Source of the DNA: Sphingobium xanthum
GTDB lineage: Bacteria; Pseudomonadota; Alphaproteobacteria; Sphingomonadales; Sphingomonadaceae
Length of the DNA: 64,000 nt
Assembly (NCBI RefSeq): GCF_019737615.1
Contig: NZ_JAHKKS010000004.1
Span: 124,001-188,000 of the forward strand
Direction of reading: 5' to 3'
Shown: piece by piece, positions 1 to 7,811 of the stretch
Layout of the letters: every line of letters starts with the position of its first letter
How positions within the stretch are numbered: the first letter of the stretch is position 1
Notes under the pieces: model-generated
What the model was told of the DNA's origin: nothing
Databases searched by the model: none
What the model saw: the letters and a program-made list of their open reading frames with translations, nothing else
Position numbers and translations under genes: made by a program

Positions 1-1
1 G

Positions 2-421
2 AGCGGCGTCGCGCAGCTGCTGTTGGCGCGCGGCCATGACGTGCAGCCTGCGCAGCTCACGATGCTCTGGGCACTGGAAGAGGCCGGTCCGCTGACCATC
101 GGTGCGCTCAGCGAGCGGATCGGCGTCAGTCAGCCGGGCGTCAGCCGCGCCATTGCCGCGCTGGAAGCGGAAGGTCTCGTCGGCCGCGCTACTGCCGGGC
201 GGGACAAGCGCCAGCGCTGCTATGCGCTGACCGACACGGCGCAAGTGCTGATGGCCGATCTGGCTGAGGGCTTCTTCCCCGCTGTCGATACCGCCGTCGC
301 GCAGCTATGCGCGGCAGAGGAGACAGATTTGCTGAAGCATCTCGGCGCCATCGAGGACGGCCTCGCAGCCGAACCGCTCGAAGCCCGCATCATCCGCGCC
401 GAGCAGGCCCGCAATGGCTGA
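2..421 (+). CDS. MarR-family transcriptional regulator (5' end outside window)
   Basis: The reading frame is open from base 2 and has no convincing start inside the window. A TTG at 23 exists, but the frame already encodes SGVAQLL before it, so the gene very likely begins upstream. The 139 visible residues hold a winged helix-turn-helix of MarR type: LTIGALSERIGVSQPGVSRA followed by IAALEAEGLV and a basic wing (GRDKRQRCYALT). MarR proteins are dimeric DNA-binding repressors that often respond to small phenolic or acidic ligands. The stop overlaps the start of the GNAT gene by 8 bases, so the two are probably cotranslated. The ligand and target cannot be read from the sequence. Confidence 0.85.
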   Translation, partial: SGVAQLLLARGHDVQPAQLTMLWALEEAGPLTIGALSERIGVSQPGVSRAIAALEAEGLVGRATAGRDKRQRCYALTDTAQVLMADLAEGFFPAVDTAVAQLCAAEETDLLKHLGAIEDGLAAEPLEARIIRAEQARNG

Positions 422-1097
422 TCATCCGCTCGATCGCCCGGCCTGGAATGCGCTCACCAGCCTGCAGGCGCATCATGCCGTCGGCGGCGATATGGCCTGG
501 CGCTTCCATCCCGAGATCGGCCCGATCTGCGCGGCTCGCAGCCACGACGCGGCCGGCCTTGCCGAGCTGGCCGCACTGGTGCCCGATGAGGGCATTCTCG
601 CGACGATCGAGACGCAGCCGCATCCGTTACCGCCCGGCACCGTCGCGGAGAAGATCGCGGATCTCGTCCAGCTGATGGCGAGCGGCCCGATCGCGCCTTA
701 CGATTATCCCGACCTGATCCCGCTCAACGCCACCGATGCGCCGGACATGCTGGCCCTCGCGACGCTCACCGAACCCGGCCCCTTCGCCGCCCGCACGCAT
801 GAGCTCGGCACCTTCTGGGGCATCCGCATCGATGGCCGCCTTGCCGCCATGGCGGGCGAGCGCATGCGCATGCCGGGCTATGGCGAGGTCAGCGCGGTCT
901 GCGTCCATCCCGATTTCCGCGGCCGCGGCCTCGGCGAGATCGTCTGCCGCAAGGCCATGGCGACGGTGGTGGGTGCCGGCCTCACGCCGTTCCTTCACGC
1001 CTATGCCGATAATCATGCCGCGCTTGCCCTTTACGGGAAGCTCGGCTTCGAAGTCCGGCAGGTCATGACGGTGACGATGTTCCGTAGGGCAGTCTGA
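414..1097 (+). CDS. GNAT-family N-acetyltransferase
   Basis: This 227-residue protein has its GNAT domain in the C-terminal half. The acetyl-CoA pyrophosphate-binding motif is VCVHPDFRGRGLGE near residues 160-175, followed by HAYADNHAALALYGKLGFE, the usual motif B region ending in the 'LYxxxGF' signature. The N-terminal half (about 110 residues) has no motif I recognise and may set substrate specificity. The start ATG lies inside the end of the MarR gene (8-base overlap), so the acetyltransferase is probably coexpressed with, and perhaps controlled by, that regulator. The acceptor substrate is unknown; small-molecule acetylation is as likely as protein acetylation. Confidence 0.88.
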   Translation: MADHPLDRPAWNALTSLQAHHAVGGDMAWRFHPEIGPICAARSHDAAGLAELAALVPDEGILATIETQPHPLPPGTVAEKIADLVQLMASGPIAPYDYPDLIPLNATDAPDMLALATLTEPGPFAARTHELGTFWGIRIDGRLAAMAGERMRMPGYGEVSAVCVHPDFRGRGLGEIVCRKAMATVVGAGLTPFLHAYADNHAALALYGKLGFEVRQVMTVTMFRRAV

Positions 1098-1110
1098 GCC
1101 GGATGTAGCT

Positions 1111-1596
1111 CTAGCTCCTGATCGTCACTTCCGCCTCAATCTCGACCGGAAAGTCCATAGGCAGCCCGCAGACACCCACGGCCGTGCGCGCATGCTGCCC
1201 GATCTCGGCACCGAACACGTCGAGGATGAGATCGGTAAAGCCGTTCATCACTGCCGGCGTCTGTGTGAAGCTCGGCACGCAGTTGATCATGCCATGCACC
1301 CGGCACCAGCCGATGATCCGGTCGAGATCGCCCAGCTCCCGCTTGAGGCTGCCGAGCATCGAGAGCGCCACTTTCCGCGCCGAACCATAAGCCTGCTCGA
1401 CCGTGACCGACCCGCCGACCGCGCCGAATGGCCCCGCGCCCGAGCCATCGCTTTGCTGCGGCCCATGGCCCGAAATATAGGCCCGGTCGCCGCGCACATT
1501 CACCCAGGGGAAGGGCAAGGCCATGCCGGGCGGCAGGGTGAGCGGCGCGGGAAGGGTGATACCAAGCTCCGCCAGCCGTGCTTCGATCCGCGCCAT
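1111..1596 (-). CDS. RidA/YjgF family protein
   Basis: The 161-residue protein belongs to the RidA (YjgF/YER057c/UK114) superfamily, whose founding member hydrolyses reactive enamine/imine intermediates released by PLP enzymes. Visible signatures are YISGHGPQ near the N-terminus and the C-terminal ARTAVGVCGLP...VEIEAEVTI, which keeps the arginine and glutamate typical of deaminase-competent RidA. An in-frame ATG 63 bases upstream would place the N-terminus inside the preceding gene. The ATG at 1596 starts 1 base after that gene's stop (TGACATG) and begins at the conserved ARIEARLAELG, so I chose it. It appears translationally coupled to the HPP gene. Its physiological substrate is unknown. 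Confidence 0.85.
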   Translation of the reverse strand: MARIEARLAELGITLPAPLTLPPGMALPFPWVNVRGDRAYISGHGPQQSDGSGAGPFGAVGGSVTVEQAYGSARKVALSMLGSLKRELGDLDRIIGWCRVHGMINCVPSFTQTPAVMNGFTDLILDVFGAEIGQHARTAVGVCGLPMDFPVEIEAEVTIRS

Positions 1597-1597
1597 G

Positions 1598-2293
1598 TCA
1601 CTGCCCCCGTTTGCGCCGCTCCAGAGCATGAAGCTCGGCTTGCGAGAGCAGAAGGTCAAGGTCCGCCCGGCTGATGTCGAAGCTTTCGTGCATGTCGGCG
1701 AGTGCCCGGTCGATATCCTCGATGTGGAAGCCGGCCGCTTCGCGCATCGCGTCGATCTGCTGCGGCGGGGCGAGCGGCTGGTGCGGATAGCTGTGCCCGG
1801 TCATGCGGTGGAAGAACATGGCGAGGCTGACCAGCGCGATCGAGTTGATCGCGACCGGCGCGAAAGCAAAGGCATAGCCCGCCGCGTGGACGCTCTGGCT
1901 CCCGATGACCGCGGTCAGCGCCGCCGCCCCGCCCGGCGGATGAAGGCAGCGAAAGAGCGTCATCACGAGGATCGCCCCGCCGACCGCCACGCCGGCCGCG
2001 AGACCCGCATCCGGCAGATAGCGTGCCGCCGCCACGCCGACGAGAGTCGAGAGCACATTGCCGCCGACCACCGACCAGGGCTGCGCCAGCGGGCTTGCCG
2101 GTACGGCGAAGGCGAGCACTGCCGACGCGCCGATGGGCGCGACGACGATCGGCAGATCGCCGCTCGCGATCGGGAACTGCATGCAGATGAAGAAGGTCAG
2201 CGCCACGCCGAGGGTTGCGCCGATGACCGCAAGAAGGCGTGGAAGCAATTCTGCTCCCGCCAGGATCGGTCGGAAGATAGCCCAGTGTCTCAT
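1598..2293 (-). CDS. HPP-family integral membrane protein
   Basis: This 231-residue membrane protein carries the family's signature, FRCLHPPGGAAAL, in its middle. At least four hydrophobic segments lie in the first 170 residues (LLAVIGATLGVALTFFI; IVVAPIGASAVLAFAV; AGVAVGGAILVMTLF; a segment ending in LVSLAMFF). A soluble tail of about 60 residues follows, rich in charged and leucine residues. HPP proteins have been linked to nitrite transport in chloroplasts and cyanobacteria; the role here is unknown. The start at 2293 is preceded by a purine-rich stretch, whereas the upstream in-frame ATG at 2317 has none. It sits between the MFS carrier and RidA on the same strand and may be cotranscribed. 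Confidence 0.82.
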   Translation of the reverse strand: MRHWAIFRPILAGAELLPRLLAVIGATLGVALTFFICMQFPIASGDLPIVVAPIGASAVLAFAVPASPLAQPWSVVGGNVLSTLVGVAAARYLPDAGLAAGVAVGGAILVMTLFRCLHPPGGAAALTAVIGSQSVHAAGYAFAFAPVAINSIALVSLAMFFHRMTGHSYPHQPLAPPQQIDAMREAAGFHIEDIDRALADMHESFDISRADLDLLLSQAELHALERRKRGQ

Positions 2294-2377
2294 GCCCGCC
2301 CGCCCTTTCGCGAGCATGAGCGTAAAAGGCGATGCGGCAAATTCATGCGCGGGGCCAAGCAGCACTTTAGCGGCGCG

Positions 2378-3745
2378 CTACTCCGCCGGCACCGCCTTCG
2401 CCAACGGTGCGCCCTTGCTGCGGCGCGAGGCGATGAGGCCGATGCCCGTGATGCAGATCACCATCAGCGCCGGGCAGATGGCGAGGATCGCGAAGCTGCG
2501 CACGATCGGCATGCCGCTGCTCAGAATGATGGCACCGATCACCGGGCCAGCAATCGCACCGATCTTGGCGATGGAGGTTGCCCAGCCGGTGCCGTTCGCG
2601 CGGATGGCGCTGCTGTAGAAGATGCCCGCGATCGAGTGCATGCCGAAATGCGCGCCGCCCACGAAGCTGGTCGAGACGAGCGAAAGGATCAGGAAGGCCT
2701 CGTTCGACATCGGCACGAGGCCGATATAGGCGAGGGTCGGGAACGCGATCGCGGGATAGACCGCCACGGCATATGGCCCGAAGCGATCCGTGAAGCGCAT
2801 GAGCAGCAGGCCGAAGGCCGCGCCCATCAGGCCGGAGGCCGAGGAAACCCAGGCCGCCGTCTCGCGTGAGAATTGCATCTCTTCATAGATGATGGGGCTC
2901 CAGCTCGCCTTGAAATAGATGGCGAGCGAGCTGCCGATATAGGCGATCCAGAGCAGCAGCGTCAGCCATTTGAGATCGCCCTGGAAGAGCTTGCCGAGCG
3001 TGAAATTGCTCTGGTCCGGGGCCTCGTCCGCCAGGATGAAGCGGTCCTGCGGCGTCGCGCCGAGCGCAGGGTCGATCTTGTTGAGGATCTTCGCCGTCAT
3101 CTCGGGCTCGCGCTGCTTGCTGGCGAGGAAGCGCACCGATTCCGGGAGCCAGAACCATAGGGCGACCGCGCAGAACAGGGTGCCGACACCGCCGAAGACG
3201 AACACGCCTTCCCAGCCATAATGCGGCGCCAGCCAGACGGTGACCGGCCCGGCGATCGCGGCGCCGAGGCTGTAGCCGATCATGATGATCGTCACGACAC
3301 TGGAGCGCATCTTCTTGGGCACATATTCGATGTTCAGCGCCCAGGCGAGCGGCAGCATCCCGCCGATCGCGAAGCCGTCGAGGAAGCGCAGCACCAGCAA
3401 CGCCTCATAGCTGCGCGCCAGCGCGGTCGCGGCGGTCAGGATCGCGAAGGCGAAGGCCGACCAGACGATGACCGATCGCCGCCCGATCCGGTCGCCGAGA
3501 TAGGAGAGGGCGAACCCGCCCAGCATCGCGCCGATCAGCGCCGCCGAGAACACATTGCCGAGCTGGAATTTGTCCAGACCCAGCTCCTCGCGCATATACG
3601 GCGCCGTGAAGCTGATCATCTGCATGTCGAAACCGTCGAACACGGTGACGAACCAGGAGAGGATGATGAGCTTGTAGTTGAACGGGCGCAGCTTGTTCCC
3701 GTCGATGAAGCTGGCGACGTCGATGGTTCTGGGCGCGCTGGCCAT
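2378..3745 (-). CDS. MFS transporter, aromatic acid:H+ symporter-like
   Basis: The 455-residue protein has twelve predicted membrane spans in the major facilitator pattern. TM1 contains DGFDMQ, the DGxD motif typical of the aromatic acid:proton symporter branch (PcaK, BenK, MhpT type). The loop 2-3 motif is YLGDRIGRRSV, and PESVRFL occurs before the central loop. Members of this branch import aromatic acids such as benzoate or hydroxybenzoates, but the substrate cannot be read from the sequence and no aromatic catabolic genes are nearby. It is the first gene of a minus-strand group with HPP and RidA, separated from HPP by 84 bases. It diverges from the TauE-type permease. Confidence 0.85.
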   Translation of the reverse strand: MASAPRTIDVASFIDGNKLRPFNYKLIILSWFVTVFDGFDMQMISFTAPYMREELGLDKFQLGNVFSAALIGAMLGGFALSYLGDRIGRRSVIVWSAFAFAILTAATALARSYEALLVLRFLDGFAIGGMLPLAWALNIEYVPKKMRSSVVTIIMIGYSLGAAIAGPVTVWLAPHYGWEGVFVFGGVGTLFCAVALWFWLPESVRFLASKQREPEMTAKILNKIDPALGATPQDRFILADEAPDQSNFTLGKLFQGDLKWLTLLLWIAYIGSSLAIYFKASWSPIIYEEMQFSRETAAWVSSASGLMGAAFGLLLMRFTDRFGPYAVAVYPAIAFPTLAYIGLVPMSNEAFLILSLVSTSFVGGAHFGMHSIAGIFYSSAIRANGTGWATSIAKIGAIAGPVIGAIILSSGMPIVRSFAILAICPALMVICITGIGLIASRRSKGAPLAKAVPAE

Positions 3746-3888
3746 GATTGGTCTCTCTCCGGCGTGCCTGATTCATTCGCAAGGCAACGATTGCGTTTTG
3801 ATCCAGCTTGACACCGTCCGCAAGTGGGAAGGCGCTCTACGCCAATCAGGCACTTTCCCTCACAGGCTCCTGCGCCTATCCGCCCCCG

Positions 3889-4662
3889 ATGGAACTCACT
3901 GCCGATATCATCGCGCTTCTAGCCGCTGTCGCCTTCATCGCCGGAACGATCGACGCCATGGCCGGCGGTGGCGGCCTGCTGACCATTCCCGCGCTGATGG
4001 CAGCCGGCATCCCGCCCGTCTCCGCCATCGCGACCAACAAGCTCCAGAGCAGCTTCGGCACGGCATCGGCCTTCGCGGCTTATCTGCGCGCGGGCCATGT
4101 CGATGTGCGCCGGTTCGCCGTCCCCACCGCCGCTGCCTTTGTCGGGTCGGTCGGCGGCGCTATCGTGGTGCAGCTCGTCGATTCCGGCTTTCTGGGCGTC
4201 CTCGTGCCCGTGTTGCTCATCGCCATGGCGCTCTATTTCCTGCTCGCGCCGCCGATGAGCGATCTCGATCGCCATAGCCTGCTCGGCCTTGCCGGCCTCA
4301 GCGGCGTCATGGCGGTGATCGGTTTTTATGACGGCTTCTTCGGCCCCGGCACCGGCTCCTTCTTCACGACCGCCCTCGTGGCGCTTGGCGGCCTCGGCCT
4401 CATTCGGGCGATTGCGACGACGAAGATGCTCAATCTCTCGACCAACATCGCCGCCCTCATCACGATGATCGCCGGCGGTCAGGTGATCTGGCTGCTCGGC
4501 CTCGCCATGGCGGTGGCGAATGTCATGGGCGCACAGGTTGGCGCCATGCTTGCCATGCGCTTCAACGGCCGCGGCGTCCGCCCGCTGCTGGTCGTCATGT
4601 CGATCGCGCTCACGGTGAAGCTGCTGGCCGATCCGGCTAATCCCCTGCGGCAGCTGTTCTAG
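3889..4662 (+). CDS. TSUP family (TauE/SafE) membrane permease
   Basis: The 257-residue, strongly hydrophobic protein has about eight membrane segments. It begins with AGTIDAMAGGGGLLTIPAL, the glycine-rich first repeat of the TauE/SafE (formerly DUF81, UPF0721) family. The second repeat is GFYDGFFGPGTGSFF, matching the family's G-x-GPGxG pattern. Members export sulfoacetate, sulfite or related organic anions, but specificity here is unknown. I chose the ATG at 3889 because it places the first helix at the N-terminus; the longer frame from 3808 adds 27 residues without family resemblance. It diverges from the MFS gene and is convergent with nusG. Confidence 0.85.
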   Translation: MELTADIIALLAAVAFIAGTIDAMAGGGGLLTIPALMAAGIPPVSAIATNKLQSSFGTASAFAAYLRAGHVDVRRFAVPTAAAFVGSVGGAIVVQLVDSGFLGVLVPVLLIAMALYFLLAPPMSDLDRHSLLGLAGLSGVMAVIGFYDGFFGPGTGSFFTTALVALGGLGLIRAIATTKMLNLSTNIAALITMIAGGQVIWLLGLAMAVANVMGAQVGAMLAMRFNGRGVRPLLVVMSIALTVKLLADPANPLRQLF

Positions 4663-4694
4663 GGGCGCGGCGTCTACGACCTTCTAGGCGCACG

Positions 4695-4725
4695 AAAAAG
4701 GCCGCCGATCCTGCGACCGGCGGCC
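4695..4725 (-). terminator. Rho-independent terminator of nusG
   Basis: Read on the minus strand, an 8-bp perfect GC stem (CGGCGGCC paired with GGCCGCCG around a 10-base loop) is followed directly by TTTTT. It lies 22 bases beyond the nusG stop. On the plus strand the stem is followed only by TTGATG, so it should mainly stop nusG transcription, though it could weakly act for the convergent permease gene. Confidence 0.88.
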
Positions 4726-4746
4726 CTTGATGTCCTGTTCTTCCAA

Positions 4747-5283
4747 TTACTTGGAGAGCTCGACTTCCTCGAAATCGAGCTCGACCGGCGTCGCGCGGCC
4801 GAAGATCGAGACCGAGACCTTCACGCGGCTCTTCTCGAAATCCAGCTCCTCGACGGTGCCGATGAAACTCGCGAACGGCCCGCTCATCACCTTGACGCTG
4901 TCGCCGATCTCGTAGTCGACGCTGACCTTGTGGCGCGGCTGGGTCGCGGCTTCCTCGCGCGAGCTGAAGAAGCGCTGCGCTTCGCTCTCGCTGATCGGCT
5001 GCGGCTTGCCCATCGATCCGAGGAAGCCCGTCACCTTCGGCGTGTTCTTGATGAGGTGGTAGATGTCGTCGTTCATGCTGAGCTTGGCGAGCACATAGCC
5101 CGGCATGTTCTTCCGTTCGACCTGCACCTTCTTGCCGCGCTTCACTTCGGTCACGGTCTCGGTGGGCACCTCGACCTGCTCGATCAACTGGGCGAGGCCC
5201 ATGCGATCGGCTTCGGCCATGATGGAGTCGCGGACCTTGTTCTCGAAGCCCGAGTAAGCGTGGATGATGTACCAGCGCGCCAT
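4747..5283 (-). CDS. nusG: Transcription termination/antitermination factor NusG
   Basis: The 178-residue protein matches bacterial NusG in length and architecture. The N-terminal NGN domain begins RWYIIHAYSGFENKV and contains KNMPGYVLAKL. The C-terminal KOW domain begins near residue 125 with YEIGDSVKVMSGPFASFIGT and runs to VELDFEEVELSK. NusG binds RNA polymerase, modulates pausing and Rho termination, and links to the ribosome through S10. It lies 37 bases after secE, the usual gene pair. Unlike many bacteria, no rplK-rplA follows: a terminator and an opposing permease gene come next. Confidence 0.98.
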   Translation of the reverse strand: MARWYIIHAYSGFENKVRDSIMAEADRMGLAQLIEQVEVPTETVTEVKRGKKVQVERKNMPGYVLAKLSMNDDIYHLIKNTPKVTGFLGSMGKPQPISESEAQRFFSSREEAATQPRHKVSVDYEIGDSVKVMSGPFASFIGTVEELDFEKSRVKVSVSIFGRATPVELDFEEVELSK

Positions 5284-5320
5284 TGTCGTAATTGTCCTCG
5301 TTATTCGCGTCAGAGCGGCG

Positions 5321-5530
5321 TCAGTTGGCAGTGCCGGCCGCGAGGCTCAGCAGCATGCGCACGACCCAGCCGAAGAAGGTGTCGATGCCGAAGAAGAAGA
5401 TGCCCAGCGTCGCGGTCATGATCACCACCATCACGGTCGTCATCATCGTCTCGCGCGAGGTCGGCCAGACGATCTTGCTGGCTTCGGCTTTCACCTGGTT
5501 GAAGAATTCGCTCGGGGACGTTTTCGCCAC
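5321..5530 (-). CDS. secE: Preprotein translocase subunit SecE
   Basis: This short 69-residue SecE has the conserved amphipathic region FFNQVKAEASKIVWPTSRET followed by one transmembrane helix (VMVVIMTATLGIFFFGIDTFF). That is the minimal single-span form found in most bacteria outside the enterics. SecE clamps SecY in the SecYEG translocon of the inner membrane. The frame stays open upstream, but VAKTSPSEFF, starting at a GTG (5528-5530) with an AGAG-containing leader, fits the family. It lies between tRNA-Trp and nusG on the same strand. Confidence 0.95.
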   Translation of the reverse strand: MAKTSPSEFFNQVKAEASKIVWPTSRETMMTTVMVVIMTATLGIFFFGIDTFFGWVVRMLLSLAAGTAN

Positions 5531-5674
5531 GCTCGGTTCGCTCTCTTTAAAAAACCAATGTCTTCGAAACACGAGAAAGCGGACCGCACCCGGAGACTTT
5601 CCCCCGGCCAGTCCGCCGCTTGGTTTCGTAACCGGCCCTGCATCTAGGCGCTGGCGCACCTGTCGGCAAGTGTT

Positions 5675-5750
5675 TGGCAGGGGCGATAGGATTCGAACCT
5701 ACGACATTCGGTTTTGGAGACCGACGCTCTACCAGCTGAGCTACACCCCT
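5675..5750 (-). tRNA. tRNA-Trp (anticodon CCA)
   Basis: A 76-base cloverleaf is readable on the minus strand. The acceptor stem AGGGGTG pairs with CGCCCCT, the D-arm contains AGCTCAGCTGGTAGAGC, the anticodon loop is CTCCAAA with anticodon CCA, and the T-loop is GGTTCGAATCC. Discriminator G and a genomically encoded CCA end follow. Its position upstream of secE-nusG is the common bacterial arrangement. Confidence 0.97.
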
Positions 5751-5818
5751 GTGCCGGCGAAGGCGCTGCCCTTAACGCGGGGCGGGGCAGGGCGCAAGCG
5801 CGAGCTTCGCTTTCCGCC

Positions 5819-6517
5819 TCAGTCGCGCGCGGCCCGATCCAGGAGGATGTCGCGCACGCCGGCGAGGTCGTCGTCCCACATGAGATGGCCGGTCGGCAGA
5901 TCATGCACTTCCCAGGCGGGATCTGCCGCGCAGCGCGCGCGAAACTGCGCGAAACTGCCGAGCGGGCTGGCGCTTGCGAACACATAGGTGCGGTGCCGGA
6001 TCGCGTTTTCCTCGCCGCCGAGCTTCGCCGGCTCGAGCAGGGTGAGCAGCGGGTGCCCAGCGATCTTGCCCACCGGCTTGCCGGCGCGCGTCGTGGGCAC
6101 CGGGAAGATTGGCTGGATGAGGCCGGGCGTGCCGCGCTGATTCTCGATGTAGAGGCCGCGCGTCACATCGTCGACGATGTCCCACAGCATCTGCCCGTCC
6201 TGCGGCAGGAAGGCGTCGAGATAGATGATCGAGCGGATCCTGCTGCCGCGCTGCGCCGCGACGCCGGTGATCACCATGCCGCCATAGCTGTGGCCCACGA
6301 GGATGAAGTCGCTCAGATGCTCGCAATCGATAACGCCGATTACGTCGTTGATATGGTCGGTGAGCGTGATCCCGCCATGCGCCAGATGCGAGCGCTCGCC
6401 GAGGCCGGTGAGCGAGGGGACGAACACATCATGGCCCGCGCCGCGCAGTTCGCGCGCCAGCGTGTCGTAGCACCAGCTGCCGAACCAGGCCCCATGAACC
6501 AGCACGAACGTCGCCAT
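5819..6517 (-). CDS. Alpha/beta hydrolase (esterase-like)
   Basis: The 232-residue protein has an alpha/beta-hydrolase fold. The oxyanion region is VLVHGAW at residues 6-11, the nucleophile elbow is GHSYGG with Ser77, and a late His sits in LPTGHLMWDD, completing a plausible Ser-Asp-His triad. The pattern resembles small carboxylesterases of the EstC/salicylic-acid-binding-protein-2 group. Two adjacent ATGs (6520 and 6517) follow an AAAGGAGA ribosome site; the second has the better 6-base spacing. It diverges from aat. The substrate is not predictable. Confidence 0.85.
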   Translation of the reverse strand: MATFVLVHGAWFGSWCYDTLARELRGAGHDVFVPSLTGLGERSHLAHGGITLTDHINDVIGVIDCEHLSDFILVGHSYGGMVITGVAAQRGSRIRSIIYLDAFLPQDGQMLWDIVDDVTRGLYIENQRGTPGLIQPIFPVPTTRAGKPVGKIAGHPLLTLLEPAKLGGEENAIRHRTYVFASASPLGSFAQFRARCAADPAWEVHDLPTGHLMWDDDLAGVRDILLDRAARD

Positions 6518-6621
6518 CATTCTCTCCTTTTGACCCGCGATCGGCCCTCGATTACGGCGCCCGCGTTTCGACATCCAGTCTGTCCACGACAAGTTTCATT
6601 CACGCTGCTAGATTTGCCTCG

Positions 6622-7362
6622 ATGTCGATCGACTTGCCGATCCTGCTGCGCGCCTATGCCGTGGGGCTGTTCCCGATGGCGGACGACCGGACGGCGCAAT
6701 CGGTCTTCTGGGTGGAGCCGGAACGCCGCGCGATCCTGCCGCTGAACGGTTTCCACCTGTCCAGATCGCTGCGCAAGGTGATCCGCTCGGACCGGTTCGA
6801 GGTGACGGCGGACACCGCGTTCGACCGGGTGATCGCGCTCTGTGCCGAGAGTGCGCAGGACCGCCCGACGACCTGGATCAACCACGATATCGAGGAGGCT
6901 TTCCGGCGCCTGCACCGGAGTGGCCTCGCGCACAGCGTCGAGGTCTGGTTCGGTCAGGGAGAAGAGCGGCAACTGGTCGGCGGGCTCTACGGGCTGGCGC
7001 TCGGCCGAGCCTTTTTCGGCGAGAGCATGTTCAGCCGTATGACCGATGCCTCGAAGGTCGCGATGGCGTGGCTGGTCGCGCGGCTGCTGGTCGGCGGTTT
7101 CACCTTGCTCGATTGTCAGTTCATGACGGAGCATCTCGCATCGCTCGGCGCGATCGAAATCAGTTCGGAGGATTATTCCGTGCTGCTGGGCGCTGCGCTG
7201 GCCGAGGGAGGCGTTGCCGTCACAGGTTCGTTCTTGGCACTCGATGAGTTGCCGCCTGACGCCGCCGCAGAGGAGGCGCGTCCGCCGCGTTCGGCGACGC
7301 GCACCGTTTCAGGACCAGTTTCCGGCCACGTCATTGCACAGCTGGTCACCCAGACGTCGTAG
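6622..7362 (+). CDS. aat: Leucyl/phenylalanyl-tRNA--protein transferase
   Basis: Aat attaches Leu or Phe from aminoacyl-tRNA to N-terminal Arg or Lys of proteins, marking them for ClpS/ClpAP degradation (N-degron pathway). Signatures seen are LLRAYAVGLFPMAD near the start, WVEPERRAILPL, GGLYGLALGRAFFGESMFS, and FTLLDCQFMTEHL. At 246 residues it is slightly longer than E. coli Aat (234). The last 30 or so residues (after LALDELPP) are low-complexity and end in QLVTQTS. The final 190 bases overlap the DUF2155 gene on the opposite strand, an unusually long antiparallel overlap of two credible genes. Confidence 0.96.
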   Translation: MSIDLPILLRAYAVGLFPMADDRTAQSVFWVEPERRAILPLNGFHLSRSLRKVIRSDRFEVTADTAFDRVIALCAESAQDRPTTWINHDIEEAFRRLHRSGLAHSVEVWFGQGEERQLVGGLYGLALGRAFFGESMFSRMTDASKVAMAWLVARLLVGGFTLLDCQFMTEHLASLGAIEISSEDYSVLLGAALAEGGVAVTGSFLALDELPPDAAAEEARPPRSATRTVSGPVSGHVIAQLVTQTS

Positions 7363-7811
7363 ATCGGGTGCTGGACGACATTGCGGTCCGGCCGTTCCTT
7401 GAACAGCCAGCCGGAGAAAGCGCGGTGCCATTTGTCGTCGCGGCTTTCCAGCACATCGAGCTGGACGAAGGCGCCGGTTTCGCGGTCCATTTCCCAGGGC
7501 GCCGTTGTCTCGCAGGCGCGCAGCCGCACGACCGCGCCGCCGACGCGCAGCGCCTCGCCGGGCTTGAGCGTCAGCGTGCGGGTGATGCCGTTGCGCTTGT
7601 TGAGCAGGCCGATCTGCGCGACGCGCTCGGCCATCGGTGTGCCGGGCAGGCCATTTTCGACGCGGATCGGCGACTGGTCGCGCGTGCGCTCTTCCTGCGC
7701 GGCATTGCTGGCATTCTGCGCGGCTTCAGGGCCTCCGCAGGCAGCGAGCAGGGCAGTGAGACCGAGCGGGAGCAGCCACCGGCCCGGCTTGGCGGACCGG
7801 GCCTGGCTCAC
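7173..7811 (-). CDS. DUF2155 domain lipoprotein
   Basis: This 212-residue protein has an N-terminal lipoprotein-type signal (LLPLGLTALLAACGG, lipobox LAAC), so it is probably anchored to a membrane facing the periplasm. The DUF2155 domain follows: VAQIGLLNKRNG, LKPGEALRVGGAVVRLRACE, WEMDRETGAFVQLDV, FSGWLFKERPDRNVVQHP and DVWVTSCAM. About 55 Ala/Ser/Pro/Thr-rich residues follow the domain. The GTG at 7811 forms a GTGA overlap with the stop of the NDUFA12 gene, implying translational coupling. The tail and the end of the domain lie antisense to aat. Function is unknown; the family is common in alphaproteobacteria. Confidence 0.88.
   Translation of the reverse strand: MSQARSAKPGRWLLPLGLTALLAACGGPEAAQNASNAAQEERTRDQSPIRVENGLPGTPMAERVAQIGLLNKRNGITRTLTLKPGEALRVGGAVVRLRACETTAPWEMDRETGAFVQLDVLESRDDKWHRAFSGWLFKERPDRNVVQHPIYDVWVTSCAMTWPETGPETVRVAERGGRASSAAASGGNSSSAKNEPVTATPPSASAAPSSTE

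Noticed and set aside
1523..2869. Long plus-strand frame antisense to the RidA, HPP and MFS genes
   Set aside because: Composition is Arg/Ala/Asp/His-rich without domains, as expected for the antisense of GC-rich coding DNA; the minus-strand genes carry clear family motifs.
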